Source: Bacteroidales bacterium (GTDB lineage Bacteria; Bacteroidota; Bacteroidia; Bacteroidales; F082). Taken from it: 64,000 nucleotides of DNA. The notes beneath the pieces were generated by a model. The model made no database searches. It was not told where the DNA came from and saw only the letters and a program-made list of their open reading frames with translations. Of this stretch, positions 22,816 through 29,718 are shown one piece after another. The stretch is from positions 1 through 64,000 of the forward strand of contig JAFYJV010000001.1 in the NCBI GenBank assembly GCA_017537965.1, given 5' to 3'. Position numbers and translations under genes: made by a program. Numbering within the stretch: position 1 is the stretch's first letter; every line of letters begins with the position of its first letter.

Positions 22816-23526
22816 ATGATTTATAACCTCGGCAATAGGGTCGCCAACAATTACCTCGTCAGTATGAATGAGGGCGGATATGTCCTAATCGACACAGGAT
22901 ATACCGACAGCTATGAGGGGTTCGCAAAGAAGTTAGAAGAGAATGGTGTCACGCCTAAAGAGATTAAATACGTGTTTCTGACCCATGCCCACGATGACCA
23001 TGCTGGATTTCTGAATGACGTGTTAGCCATCACGGATGCCAAGGTGATACTTCATCCTATGGCTATTGAGAGATTGCTCAAGGGTCAGAACCCATTTATT
23101 GGCGGCTGTTCCAGCCGATTGGCTTGGTTCTTCTGCCAAATTTTGAAGCTCTTCGGCAAAGGCGAACACAAATACCCTCCAATCAAAGAGGAGTACCTCA
23201 ACCGCATTATCTCCATCGACTCAAAGCAGTTCAAATCGCTCTCGTTGCCCTTCGAGGTTATCGAAACGCCCGGTCACACTGCCGACCATATCGCCATGAT
23301 GAAAGACGGAATCCTCTTCTGTGGGGATGCGGCCATGAACGGTTTCCCCAGCCTCAAGCGCACCATCATTTGGATTGAAGATTTGGAGCAATACAAGCAG
23401 TCGTGGGACAAGATGATTGCACTCAATCCAAAGATGATTTACCCGTCCCATGGGAAGCCGTTTCCAACAACAGACCTATTGAAATACCAAAACCGCCTGG
23501 AAGGCATAAAGCTTTTTCCGCTGTAG
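22816..23526 (+). CDS. Metallo-beta-lactamase-fold hydrolase
   Basis: A 236-residue MBL-fold enzyme with the zinc motif FLTHAHDDHAG (HxHxDH), ETPGHTADHIAM, LFCGDAAMNGF and a terminal MIYPSHGKPF histidine. All main metal ligands are present. It resembles general hydrolases of the glyoxalase II/lactonase type; the substrate is unknown. It starts two bases after the stop of the remnant at 22628-22813 and ends just before repeat copy 11. Confidence 0.85.
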   Translation: MIYNLGNRVANNYLVSMNEGGYVLIDTGYTDSYEGFAKKLEENGVTPKEIKYVFLTHAHDDHAGFLNDVLAITDAKVILHPMAIERLLKGQNPFIGGCSSRLAWFFCQILKLFGKGEHKYPPIKEEYLNRIISIDSKQFKSLSLPFEVIETPGHTADHIAMMKDGILFCGDAAMNGFPSLKRTIIWIEDLEQYKQSWDKMIALNPKMIYPSHGKPFPTTDLLKYQNRLEGIKLFPL

Positions 23527-23536
23527 TAAAAGCAAT

Positions 23537-23573
23537 CCGTAACTCGGGCGAAGGCTTGGGGTGCGGAGTTTTT
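23537..23573 (+). terminator. Hairpin terminator repeat, copy 11
   Basis: Hairpin 23537-23566 with a weak T-run (GTTTTTC). It ends the MBL gene and faces the convergent NYN gene. No promoter box follows. Confidence 0.7.
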
Positions 23574-23625
23574 CTTTCCTGAAAACGGCCATCCGACACT
23601 TCAGCCCGCCATAGCTCTTGACGGC

Positions 23626-24255
23626 TTATTGCCAATTGGCTGGCCTGTGAGCTACATAACCATTTGAGAGAGTTACTTCATCAGGAAGCATCGACTGAAC
23701 AAACCTTGCTCGATACTGCTCTAGCCATACCACATGGTCGCACTTGCTGGCAAGCGCATACGTTTTTTGGGTAGGAGGCACAAAAACGTGAACGGGGTGT
23801 TCTGGTGCAAAGTCTTTGATAATCTCAACAGAAGGAATCATGTCGCTATCAGCCGAAACAACTATGGTGATGTCGCATCGCTTTTCAAACACATCCACCA
23901 ACATGCCGGTTGCCACTCTCACATCCGACTCTTTTTCCTCGTATGTTTTGTTCTTAAAGCCGCAGTTCTGGCATTTGAATTTCTTTTTCTTGTATCTGCC
24001 TAAATGGAGTTTGAATTTAGGGTTAAGAAGATTGGCGCTGAAAAACACGTCTTGGTTATCAGCGGCTTGTTGGTCGTCAATAGGACGTGCTGAATAATAG
24101 TTCACTTCTACCAATTCTTGGTCATGCAGTATCATGCGCTCAAAGAACTTCACGATATCAAGCCAGTAGAGGCGTTTCCATTTAGATCCGCCGTTCTTTA
24201 GACCATAATAGAAGTTGTATCCATCAACATATACTATAACTTTCTTCTTCTCCAT
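23626..24255 (-). CDS. NYN-domain (LabA/DUF88-like) RNase
   Basis: The 209-residue protein starts with VIVYVDGYNFYYGLK, holding the NYN catalytic Asp and Asn. ESDVRVATGMLVDVF and VVSADSDMIPSVEII supply the other acidic residues of this PIN-like nuclease fold, so the active site looks complete. A CQNCG motif and conserved spacing suggest a small metal-binding insertion near residues 93-97. NYN enzymes usually cut RNA. Upstream lies a structured leader that ends in a terminator 13 bases before the ATG. It is the last of the minus-strand genes in the putative defence island. Confidence 0.8.
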   Translation of the reverse strand: MEKKKVIVYVDGYNFYYGLKNGGSKWKRLYWLDIVKFFERMILHDQELVEVNYYSARPIDDQQAADNQDVFFSANLLNPKFKLHLGRYKKKKFKCQNCGFKNKTYEEKESDVRVATGMLVDVFEKRCDITIVVSADSDMIPSVEIIKDFAPEHPVHVFVPPTQKTYALASKCDHVVWLEQYRARFVQSMLPDEVTLSNGYVAHRPANWQ

Positions 24256-24267
24256 ATTTCTATCGAG

Positions 24268-24372
24268 GTGAAAAATAAAGCCCCCTTTCGGAGGCTTAAG
24301 CTTCGGTATATCTCATCCGAGCGGGATTATTTGCTGTTTTTGGCAGCTTCCCAAGCGTTACTTGGGTTTGCA
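24268..24372 (-). ncRNA. Structured leader or small RNA upstream of NYN gene
   Basis: On the minus strand a -7 box TATTTTTG (24384-24377) is followed by about 105 nt with several stems: CCCAAG-TAACG-CTTGGG, an overlapping GCAG..CTGC or GCTG..CAGC pairing, CGG..CCG, and a final 8-bp stem AAGCCTCC-GAAA-GGGGGCTT with U-rich tail (24297-24270). The last hairpin is a typical terminator lying 13 nt before the NYN start codon. This is either an attenuated leader or an independent short RNA. I do not recognise a known riboswitch. Confidence 0.5.
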
Positions 24373-24384
24373 ACTGCAAAAATA

Positions 24385-24643
24385 CGAACTTTTTTGTTAC
24401 TGTCAAGTGCTTTTGAAGAAAATCTTTTGAAAAAGAATAATTTCATCGGATGTCATTTGTCTGGTTCGCTGATTTGACAGCCAAGGGCAAGACCAAAATT
24501 CGCCATGCCGCACACATCCTATATCGAAAGCGACATGTTTTGGTTGCTACAAGTGGTTGCTTGAACGGCAATGGCCTTGAGCGTTCTCGGGTGTGAAGGT
24601 ATTTATTGTAATTGTCCTTGTTTTTTTGAACAGGTACAAGTCA
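24385..24643. other. Intergenic stretch without recognisable gene
   Basis: Between the NYN leader and the DUF4209-like gene. Two plus-strand frames stay open for about 30-40 codons from 24477 (for example SKATCFGCYKWLLERQWP and HILYRKRHVLVATSG), but there is no start signal and no family I can name. It may be decayed mobile DNA. Confidence 0.35.
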
Positions 24644-26365
24644 TTATTTGGCTCTTTGTTTTTTATAAGGATCAAATTTGGCTAATCTTAATATGCAAAG
24701 GAACACCAATGTCGCTTTATATATTTCATAATCCTGTGGAATATAAAATGAATGAGCTACGTTGTTGCGGATATTAAGTCCTTTGGAAGTGAAAATAAAC
24801 TTAAAAAAGTAAATGTCATCATTATCGAACACCTGTAATAGGCAGGATTCTTGAAGTAAATCATCTAATAGAGCCTCTGTGGTATTTCCATTGCGGTCAA
24901 TTTTGGTTACTTGACCACCAAGTTCAGACACGATGTCCCGAATGAATCCTTCAAATCTAATGGATAATGTGTCAATAGGGATACGCCAATCCGCACTTAA
25001 ATTATTCGAGAACCTTTGGTATTGTATAATCAGTGCTTTGATTGCATAATCTATCTGTAAGAACCAAGATGATGAAGATATTTCATTGGGCCGAGAATAA
25101 TCTATAGGAATCCCAAAACAAGTTGATCTAAGGAACCAAGATTTCAGTTTTGAGTAAGTGATAATCTTTTTCTGAACAGCCGTTAGAATTACATTTATAA
25201 CATAGTTTTGAACTACATTCATAAGCCATATATCATAATAATAAAATGTTTGGATATTAAAGCTATTACTAAGTGTGTTTCCATTAATATCCTTCATTTT
25301 ATTCGTAAAATCTAGAGAAAATGTTGGTGGTTTTTGTGTTTTTAAAAGGGAATCTACTATTTGCATATTAGGAAACAAAAAACGAATAGGTGAAACCAAA
25401 TTCCCCATCAGAAGATTGAACTTGCCTCCCAATAATTTTTCTTTCAATTTATTGAAATACACAACCACTTCTTTGTTTGTTTCTATACTACTTGTAAAAG
25501 TCAAATATTTCAGATTCTTTTTATTTGAAACAAATTGATTCTCTGCCTTTTCCATTTTTTCCATAGCTCCTGCCTCCTTATAATAATACATGGCTTTTTC
25601 CAAGCGATCGTTATTATAATGAGGTGGAAAGATATTATTGGGGTCGGCAGAAATATCCATCAGTTTAGCAATCTCTATGTCCCCCAATGCCTCATTGAAA
25701 AAAGACTTGTAATCACCTCCTCCATTTTGGATTTTTTTGGCATAAAACAATCCAATTTCACAACACTTTTCGTCCCATCGTTTTCCAACACTGGTTAATA
25801 GCTCTTTGCATTTTTTAGAAGCTCTTTCTGCTTCTTTAGCTAATAAAAACTTCTGCTTTATCGCTTCCTCCAAAAAACTCAACTTTGTTTTGTAACCATA
25901 CCCTGAATCCAACACGTCCCACAAGAGATTTCTGACATCTTCCTGTTTGTATTTAATGCTTTTAGAAAGCATCATCACTATGCCAATAGCTTTAACTGCT
26001 TGATTAGGATACTCCTCCTTGTTCTCTGGGAGTAGGTTGTTGATGCAAAGTATCAGAGCATCAACTGCATTTTTGGCGAAACAGTTATTCTTGGTTAACA
26101 AGTAGGCAAAATAGCAATAGCGATACCGAAGGAAATAGTTATTGGTATTCTCTATCCGCTTCTTAAAATAAGAAATGGCTTTTGTTGTGTCTATTGGGCA
26201 ATTATCATCTTCGACAACTTTTTCCAAATTCCACCAGGAGAGAATCTCAAGCCTTGCTAGTTGCTGTTCATCAGAAGAAAAAGAATCCCAAGGGAATACG
26301 CTATCTATTGGCTTTGCATCATTCTTTTTTTCAAGAAAAGCATATATGTCATCGAGAGCCGCCAT
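24644..26365 (-). CDS. Large AT-rich protein with DUF4209-like C-terminus
   Basis: A 573-residue, mostly helical protein, markedly more AT-rich than the genes around it. I recognise no enzyme motif. The C-terminal part (RFEGFIRDIVSELGGQV to KGLNIRNNVAHSFYIP, about 470-560) ends with an R-N-x-x-A-H pattern as in DUF4209 proteins, which are widespread in accessory and defence loci. A middle region (about 300-460) is rich in hydrophobic and aromatic residues but shows no clear membrane helix. It has its own -7 box (TATTTTTG on minus, 26404-26397) and a 30-nt leader, so it is transcribed apart from the methyltransferase operon. A defence role is inferred from position only. Confidence 0.55.
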   Translation of the reverse strand: MAALDDIYAFLEKKNDAKPIDSVFPWDSFSSDEQQLARLEILSWWNLEKVVEDDNCPIDTTKAISYFKKRIENTNNYFLRYRYCYFAYLLTKNNCFAKNAVDALILCINNLLPENKEEYPNQAVKAIGIVMMLSKSIKYKQEDVRNLLWDVLDSGYGYKTKLSFLEEAIKQKFLLAKEAERASKKCKELLTSVGKRWDEKCCEIGLFYAKKIQNGGGDYKSFFNEALGDIEIAKLMDISADPNNIFPPHYNNDRLEKAMYYYKEAGAMEKMEKAENQFVSNKKNLKYLTFTSSIETNKEVVVYFNKLKEKLLGGKFNLLMGNLVSPIRFLFPNMQIVDSLLKTQKPPTFSLDFTNKMKDINGNTLSNSFNIQTFYYYDIWLMNVVQNYVINVILTAVQKKIITYSKLKSWFLRSTCFGIPIDYSRPNEISSSSWFLQIDYAIKALIIQYQRFSNNLSADWRIPIDTLSIRFEGFIRDIVSELGGQVTKIDRNGNTTEALLDDLLQESCLLQVFDNDDIYFFKFIFTSKGLNIRNNVAHSFYIPQDYEIYKATLVFLCILRLAKFDPYKKQRAK

Positions 26366-26532
26366 GTTCTTATTATTGTTATTTGTTTAGTTTTTGCAAA
26401 AATACGAGTTTTATCTGACAGGTCGTCAGATATGTTTCCAAGAGGCGATGGAGATGTGAAAGTTATGCACTTTCAACTACCGTGATTTCTTCTTCAGTGA
26501 GACCAAAATATGATGCCATTTTTGGCCTAAAT

Positions 26533-27768
26533 TTATAATAGGATTATTTCTTGTATATTATAGTCGTATGCCACTTGCTTGCCTTCAATGATGTAATGAA
26601 TGGCTTGGTCGATGATGGGGAATGGTACGATGTACCACTCTTTGGGCTTGGCAATGCCAGCGTTCACTTGAAGCTGGACGGCATCAAATAGTTTGTGAAT
26701 CAAGTTCTCGAATGTGGAAGCCTTGATGTTGGCCACTTGATAGGTCTTTAATATCTGGACTTTGGCGAAGAGATAGGTGGACTCGTTTTCGGCATCAGCG
26801 GTGCGCTGCTCAACGGTCTGGCGAGTGAAACCTATCTTGTAGAGGTCTTTGATGCCAGCAATTTCAGGGTCTGTGGAAAGCGAGCGGAGAATGTATATCC
26901 ATCCACTGATAACATCGTTCTCGCCAGGTGTGAAGTGCTTTACGAGATAATCAGGCTCGACATCGCTATAGTCAACCACTGTGTAACCTTCCGTGTAAAG
27001 AGATTTGACAAGGGTTTGCTGGTAGACATTGTTTTCGGTGCCGTTCTCAAATATGCATCGGGTTCGGTCGTCGGCACGGCCTCGGGAATCTCGACGTTGG
27101 GCGTGTTTGTTAAGGTGTGCAAGATATATCAGCATGTTACCAACAACGAAGTATCGACCTTCAACGAGGTGAGCTTCCTTGAAGCGAACAAGACGGCATC
27201 GGCCGTCATCCAGTTTCTTGTGAATGACTTGAAATCCTTCCTCAAAATCAGCGAAATCCTTGCACTCGGTGCGTTTTGCAATAGACTCGGACTCTGCCCG
27301 CTCTTGCATTTTCTTTTGCATGTATTCGGGAATGTCGAACAAGCCACTGCCTTCGGCTGTGACATCATCAAACATGGGGTCATTCAGAATATCCTCCAGC
27401 TCATCATGCAGATCCGTTTCTTCAGCAGGGGCAATGGATTCAACAGGAACGGACTCAATGATAGAACTTTCTTCTATGACTTGGGGCAAGTTGGCTTCTG
27501 AAAGTAGGCCGATTGTGTCAACACCTTGACAAATGCGGCGTTTTGTCGCATCGGCTCGGATGCTTCGAAGCGTGCGGAAGAGCTTCAGCTCTTCGAGCGT
27601 TTCAGCATTTTCCGACGGCTCTCTTCCTTCGGCTTTTACGAAATTCAGCACCTCGATGAAAGAGTTTACGAGACGGTCTGATGATGTGGATTGCCGTTTG
27701 ACGGGCTTTACATCATCAAAAAATGACTCTGATAATATGTCGTGCAATTCAGCGTCCCAGTCTCTCAT
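26533..27768 (-). CDS. GIY-YIG nuclease-domain protein
   Basis: A 411-residue protein whose C-terminal part (about 289-385) is a GIY-YIG/T5orf172-type nuclease domain: GWIYILRS, then DLYKIGFTRQTVEQR with the catalytic Arg and a later STFENLIHKLF with the Glu. The N-terminal half is acidic and holds two similar motifs, ELHDILSESFFDDV (7-20) and ELEDILNDPMFDDV (123-136), that could be docking segments. It follows the helicase gene by nine bases and is the third gene of the methyltransferase-helicase-nuclease operon, so it is the likely cutting subunit. Confidence 0.8.
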   Translation of the reverse strand: MRDWDAELHDILSESFFDDVKPVKRQSTSSDRLVNSFIEVLNFVKAEGREPSENAETLEELKLFRTLRSIRADATKRRICQGVDTIGLLSEANLPQVIEESSIIESVPVESIAPAEETDLHDELEDILNDPMFDDVTAEGSGLFDIPEYMQKKMQERAESESIAKRTECKDFADFEEGFQVIHKKLDDGRCRLVRFKEAHLVEGRYFVVGNMLIYLAHLNKHAQRRDSRGRADDRTRCIFENGTENNVYQQTLVKSLYTEGYTVVDYSDVEPDYLVKHFTPGENDVISGWIYILRSLSTDPEIAGIKDLYKIGFTRQTVEQRTADAENESTYLFAKVQILKTYQVANIKASTFENLIHKLFDAVQLQVNAGIAKPKEWYIVPFPIIDQAIHYIIEGKQVAYDYNIQEIILL

Positions 27769-27777
27769 AGGTTATCT

Positions 27778-29718
27778 CTAAGATAAAGATTGCTGTTTCA
27801 GTTTACGCAAGAAGGCAATGGCAATAGCGATACGTTTTGCTGTTGGGTCGGGGTCGTGTACGGTAGGCAAAGCTCCATCGTGTTCTTCCCTGTATTTGGG
27901 TAAGTATTTCTTGTAAAGAATGATGGCCTCTTCCTTGGTCATATCCTCACGCTGGGCATCGATGGTGTCTTGAATGGTGCGAAGGACATCTGGAGTGAGT
28001 GACTTGGAAAGAATCTCGTATGCCCGTTGGAAAGGATTGATACTATCAATGAGGTTGATGCTGAGTTTGTCAAGGTCGATGAATTGACTGGCAACTCTCA
28101 AAAACTTGCTGCCGTCATCTCTTGTTACAACCTCTGCACCTTGCAACGTAGTGGATAGAACCACACGTTGGCGTAATTGCTCCTGTTCATCGGGGGTTAA
28201 GTCGGGATAGCGTTCCTCAATAATCTTGGGGATAAGCGATTGGGTGATGACTTCGGCAATCTGATTGCCAGCAAGGGCTTGCTTGATGATGTCGCTGGAA
28301 TAGAGGGTGGCTTTGAGTTCGGTGAGGTCGTTGTCGATGATGGCTTGTACTCGGTCGGTTGTCTTTTTTAGACCTTTTACCCGGATGGTCTTGTCACCAT
28401 CTTCACGGTCATCCTCGTCATCTTTTTCGGGTGCCGTGCGGAAATTCCATTCGGGCTGCATCACCTGTTCCATCAGGAGTGAGGCGGTGATTGCCTTTAG
28501 CATATCGTTGACTGCCGTCTTAACATCGTCTTCTGCCGCCGTAGGGCAAGGGATGAGGTTAGTGAATTGGGCATGGGTCTTTCCTTCACAGTCACGGGTG
28601 CAGCGGCCAATAATCTGAACCACTTCGGTGAGGGATGCCCGGATGCCGATGGTCAGGCAACACTCGCACCACTGCCAATCGAAACCTTCTTTGGCGGTGC
28701 CAAGTGCAATGAGGATATCAAGAGCATCGGCACTATCCATCCTATTAAGGTAGGCTTGAAGAGCATCGCGCTGACGAGGCTCATCTTCCACAAGGTCGCC
28801 CACTTTAAGAATACGACCATCGGGCGTTTTGACCATCTTGATGTAGTGTTCGACATCTTCACCCACGATGGTGCCTATGCAAGAAATAATGTCGGCCACT
28901 TGGTCGTATTTGCGAGTGTAGGAAGAGCGGGAATTGACGTTTGGAATATGGATAAGCGTTTTTTTGGATGTGTCAAGCGTTAGCGGAATCGCCGTAATGT
29001 ATTTGCCATGGTAGAATTGGTATCCTATGCCCAAACTCTTCAAGTGCTTGTAGCCATTGAGTTGTTGGTAATAGTTGTAGGTGATGGTGGGCTGGAACTT
29101 TGCCTCGTCTTCAGGGCGCATCACAGGCACGGCATCACCACGAAAATAAGAGCCAGTCATGGCCATGATGTGAGCGTTGCTGCCGGCCATAATGGTACGG
29201 ATGGCTGTGCCCAAATTGTTCATCTCGTCGGCTGAGGTATGATGAAATTCGTCGATGCCGATGAACGTGTCATTCAGCAATGAAATCTCCAAAGCCTTAA
29301 GCGCATTGCGGAAAGTGGAATGGGTGCAAACAAGGACGGTGGCATTGCTGGTGAGAAAGTCGATGAACTTTTGGCGCAGCCCACTTTCCTTAAATCCTGG
29401 AGCGCAAAGATTATATTCTTCGCTGACCTTCCAGTCCGCAAAGAAACCGTAGGGTTTGAGTTCCGTATCGTTGAAGGAACGAGCGATGGTCTTTTCGGGA
29501 ACAGCCACAATGACACGCTTGATGCCTTGATGCTTCAGCTTATCGAGGGCGACAAACATCAGTGCTCGGCTTTTGCCGGACGCTGGCGGTGCTTTGACAA
29601 GCAGATATTGGCGGTTGCGCGCTTGATAGACAATGCGCTGCATTTCACGCATTCCAAGGGCATCGGTATTGGAAGATGCTCCAGTTTGCCCGTATTGTAT
29701 TTGAACTAAGTTCTCCAT
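27778..29718 (-). CDS. SF2 DEAD/DEAH-type helicase
   Basis: A 646-residue superfamily 2 helicase/translocase: Walker A APPASGKS (43-50), motif Ia VIVAVPEKT, motif II DEFHH (about 155-159), motif III MTGSYF and motif VI VVQIIGRCTRD. A long C-terminal region after residue 430 has no named domain. It shares the ATPase type with the translocating subunits of type I and III restriction systems. Its start overlaps the end of the methyltransferase gene by 13 bases and the GIY-YIG gene follows nine bases after its stop, so the three are one operon. Confidence 0.85.
   Translation of the reverse strand: MENLVQIQYGQTGASSNTDALGMREMQRIVYQARNRQYLLVKAPPASGKSRALMFVALDKLKHQGIKRVIVAVPEKTIARSFNDTELKPYGFFADWKVSEEYNLCAPGFKESGLRQKFIDFLTSNATVLVCTHSTFRNALKALEISLLNDTFIGIDEFHHTSADEMNNLGTAIRTIMAGSNAHIMAMTGSYFRGDAVPVMRPEDEAKFQPTITYNYYQQLNGYKHLKSLGIGYQFYHGKYITAIPLTLDTSKKTLIHIPNVNSRSSYTRKYDQVADIISCIGTIVGEDVEHYIKMVKTPDGRILKVGDLVEDEPRQRDALQAYLNRMDSADALDILIALGTAKEGFDWQWCECCLTIGIRASLTEVVQIIGRCTRDCEGKTHAQFTNLIPCPTAAEDDVKTAVNDMLKAITASLLMEQVMQPEWNFRTAPEKDDEDDREDGDKTIRVKGLKKTTDRVQAIIDNDLTELKATLYSSDIIKQALAGNQIAEVITQSLIPKIIEERYPDLTPDEQEQLRQRVVLSTTLQGAEVVTRDDGSKFLRVASQFIDLDKLSINLIDSINPFQRAYEILSKSLTPDVLRTIQDTIDAQREDMTKEEAIILYKKYLPKYREEHDGALPTVHDPDPTAKRIAIAIAFLRKLKQQSLS

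Noticed and set aside
24268..24372. Hammerhead-like ribozyme in the NYN leader
   Set aside because: A GGATGAG..CGAAG string resembles the hammerhead core, but the CTGATGA motif is not matched and the flanking stems do not fit.
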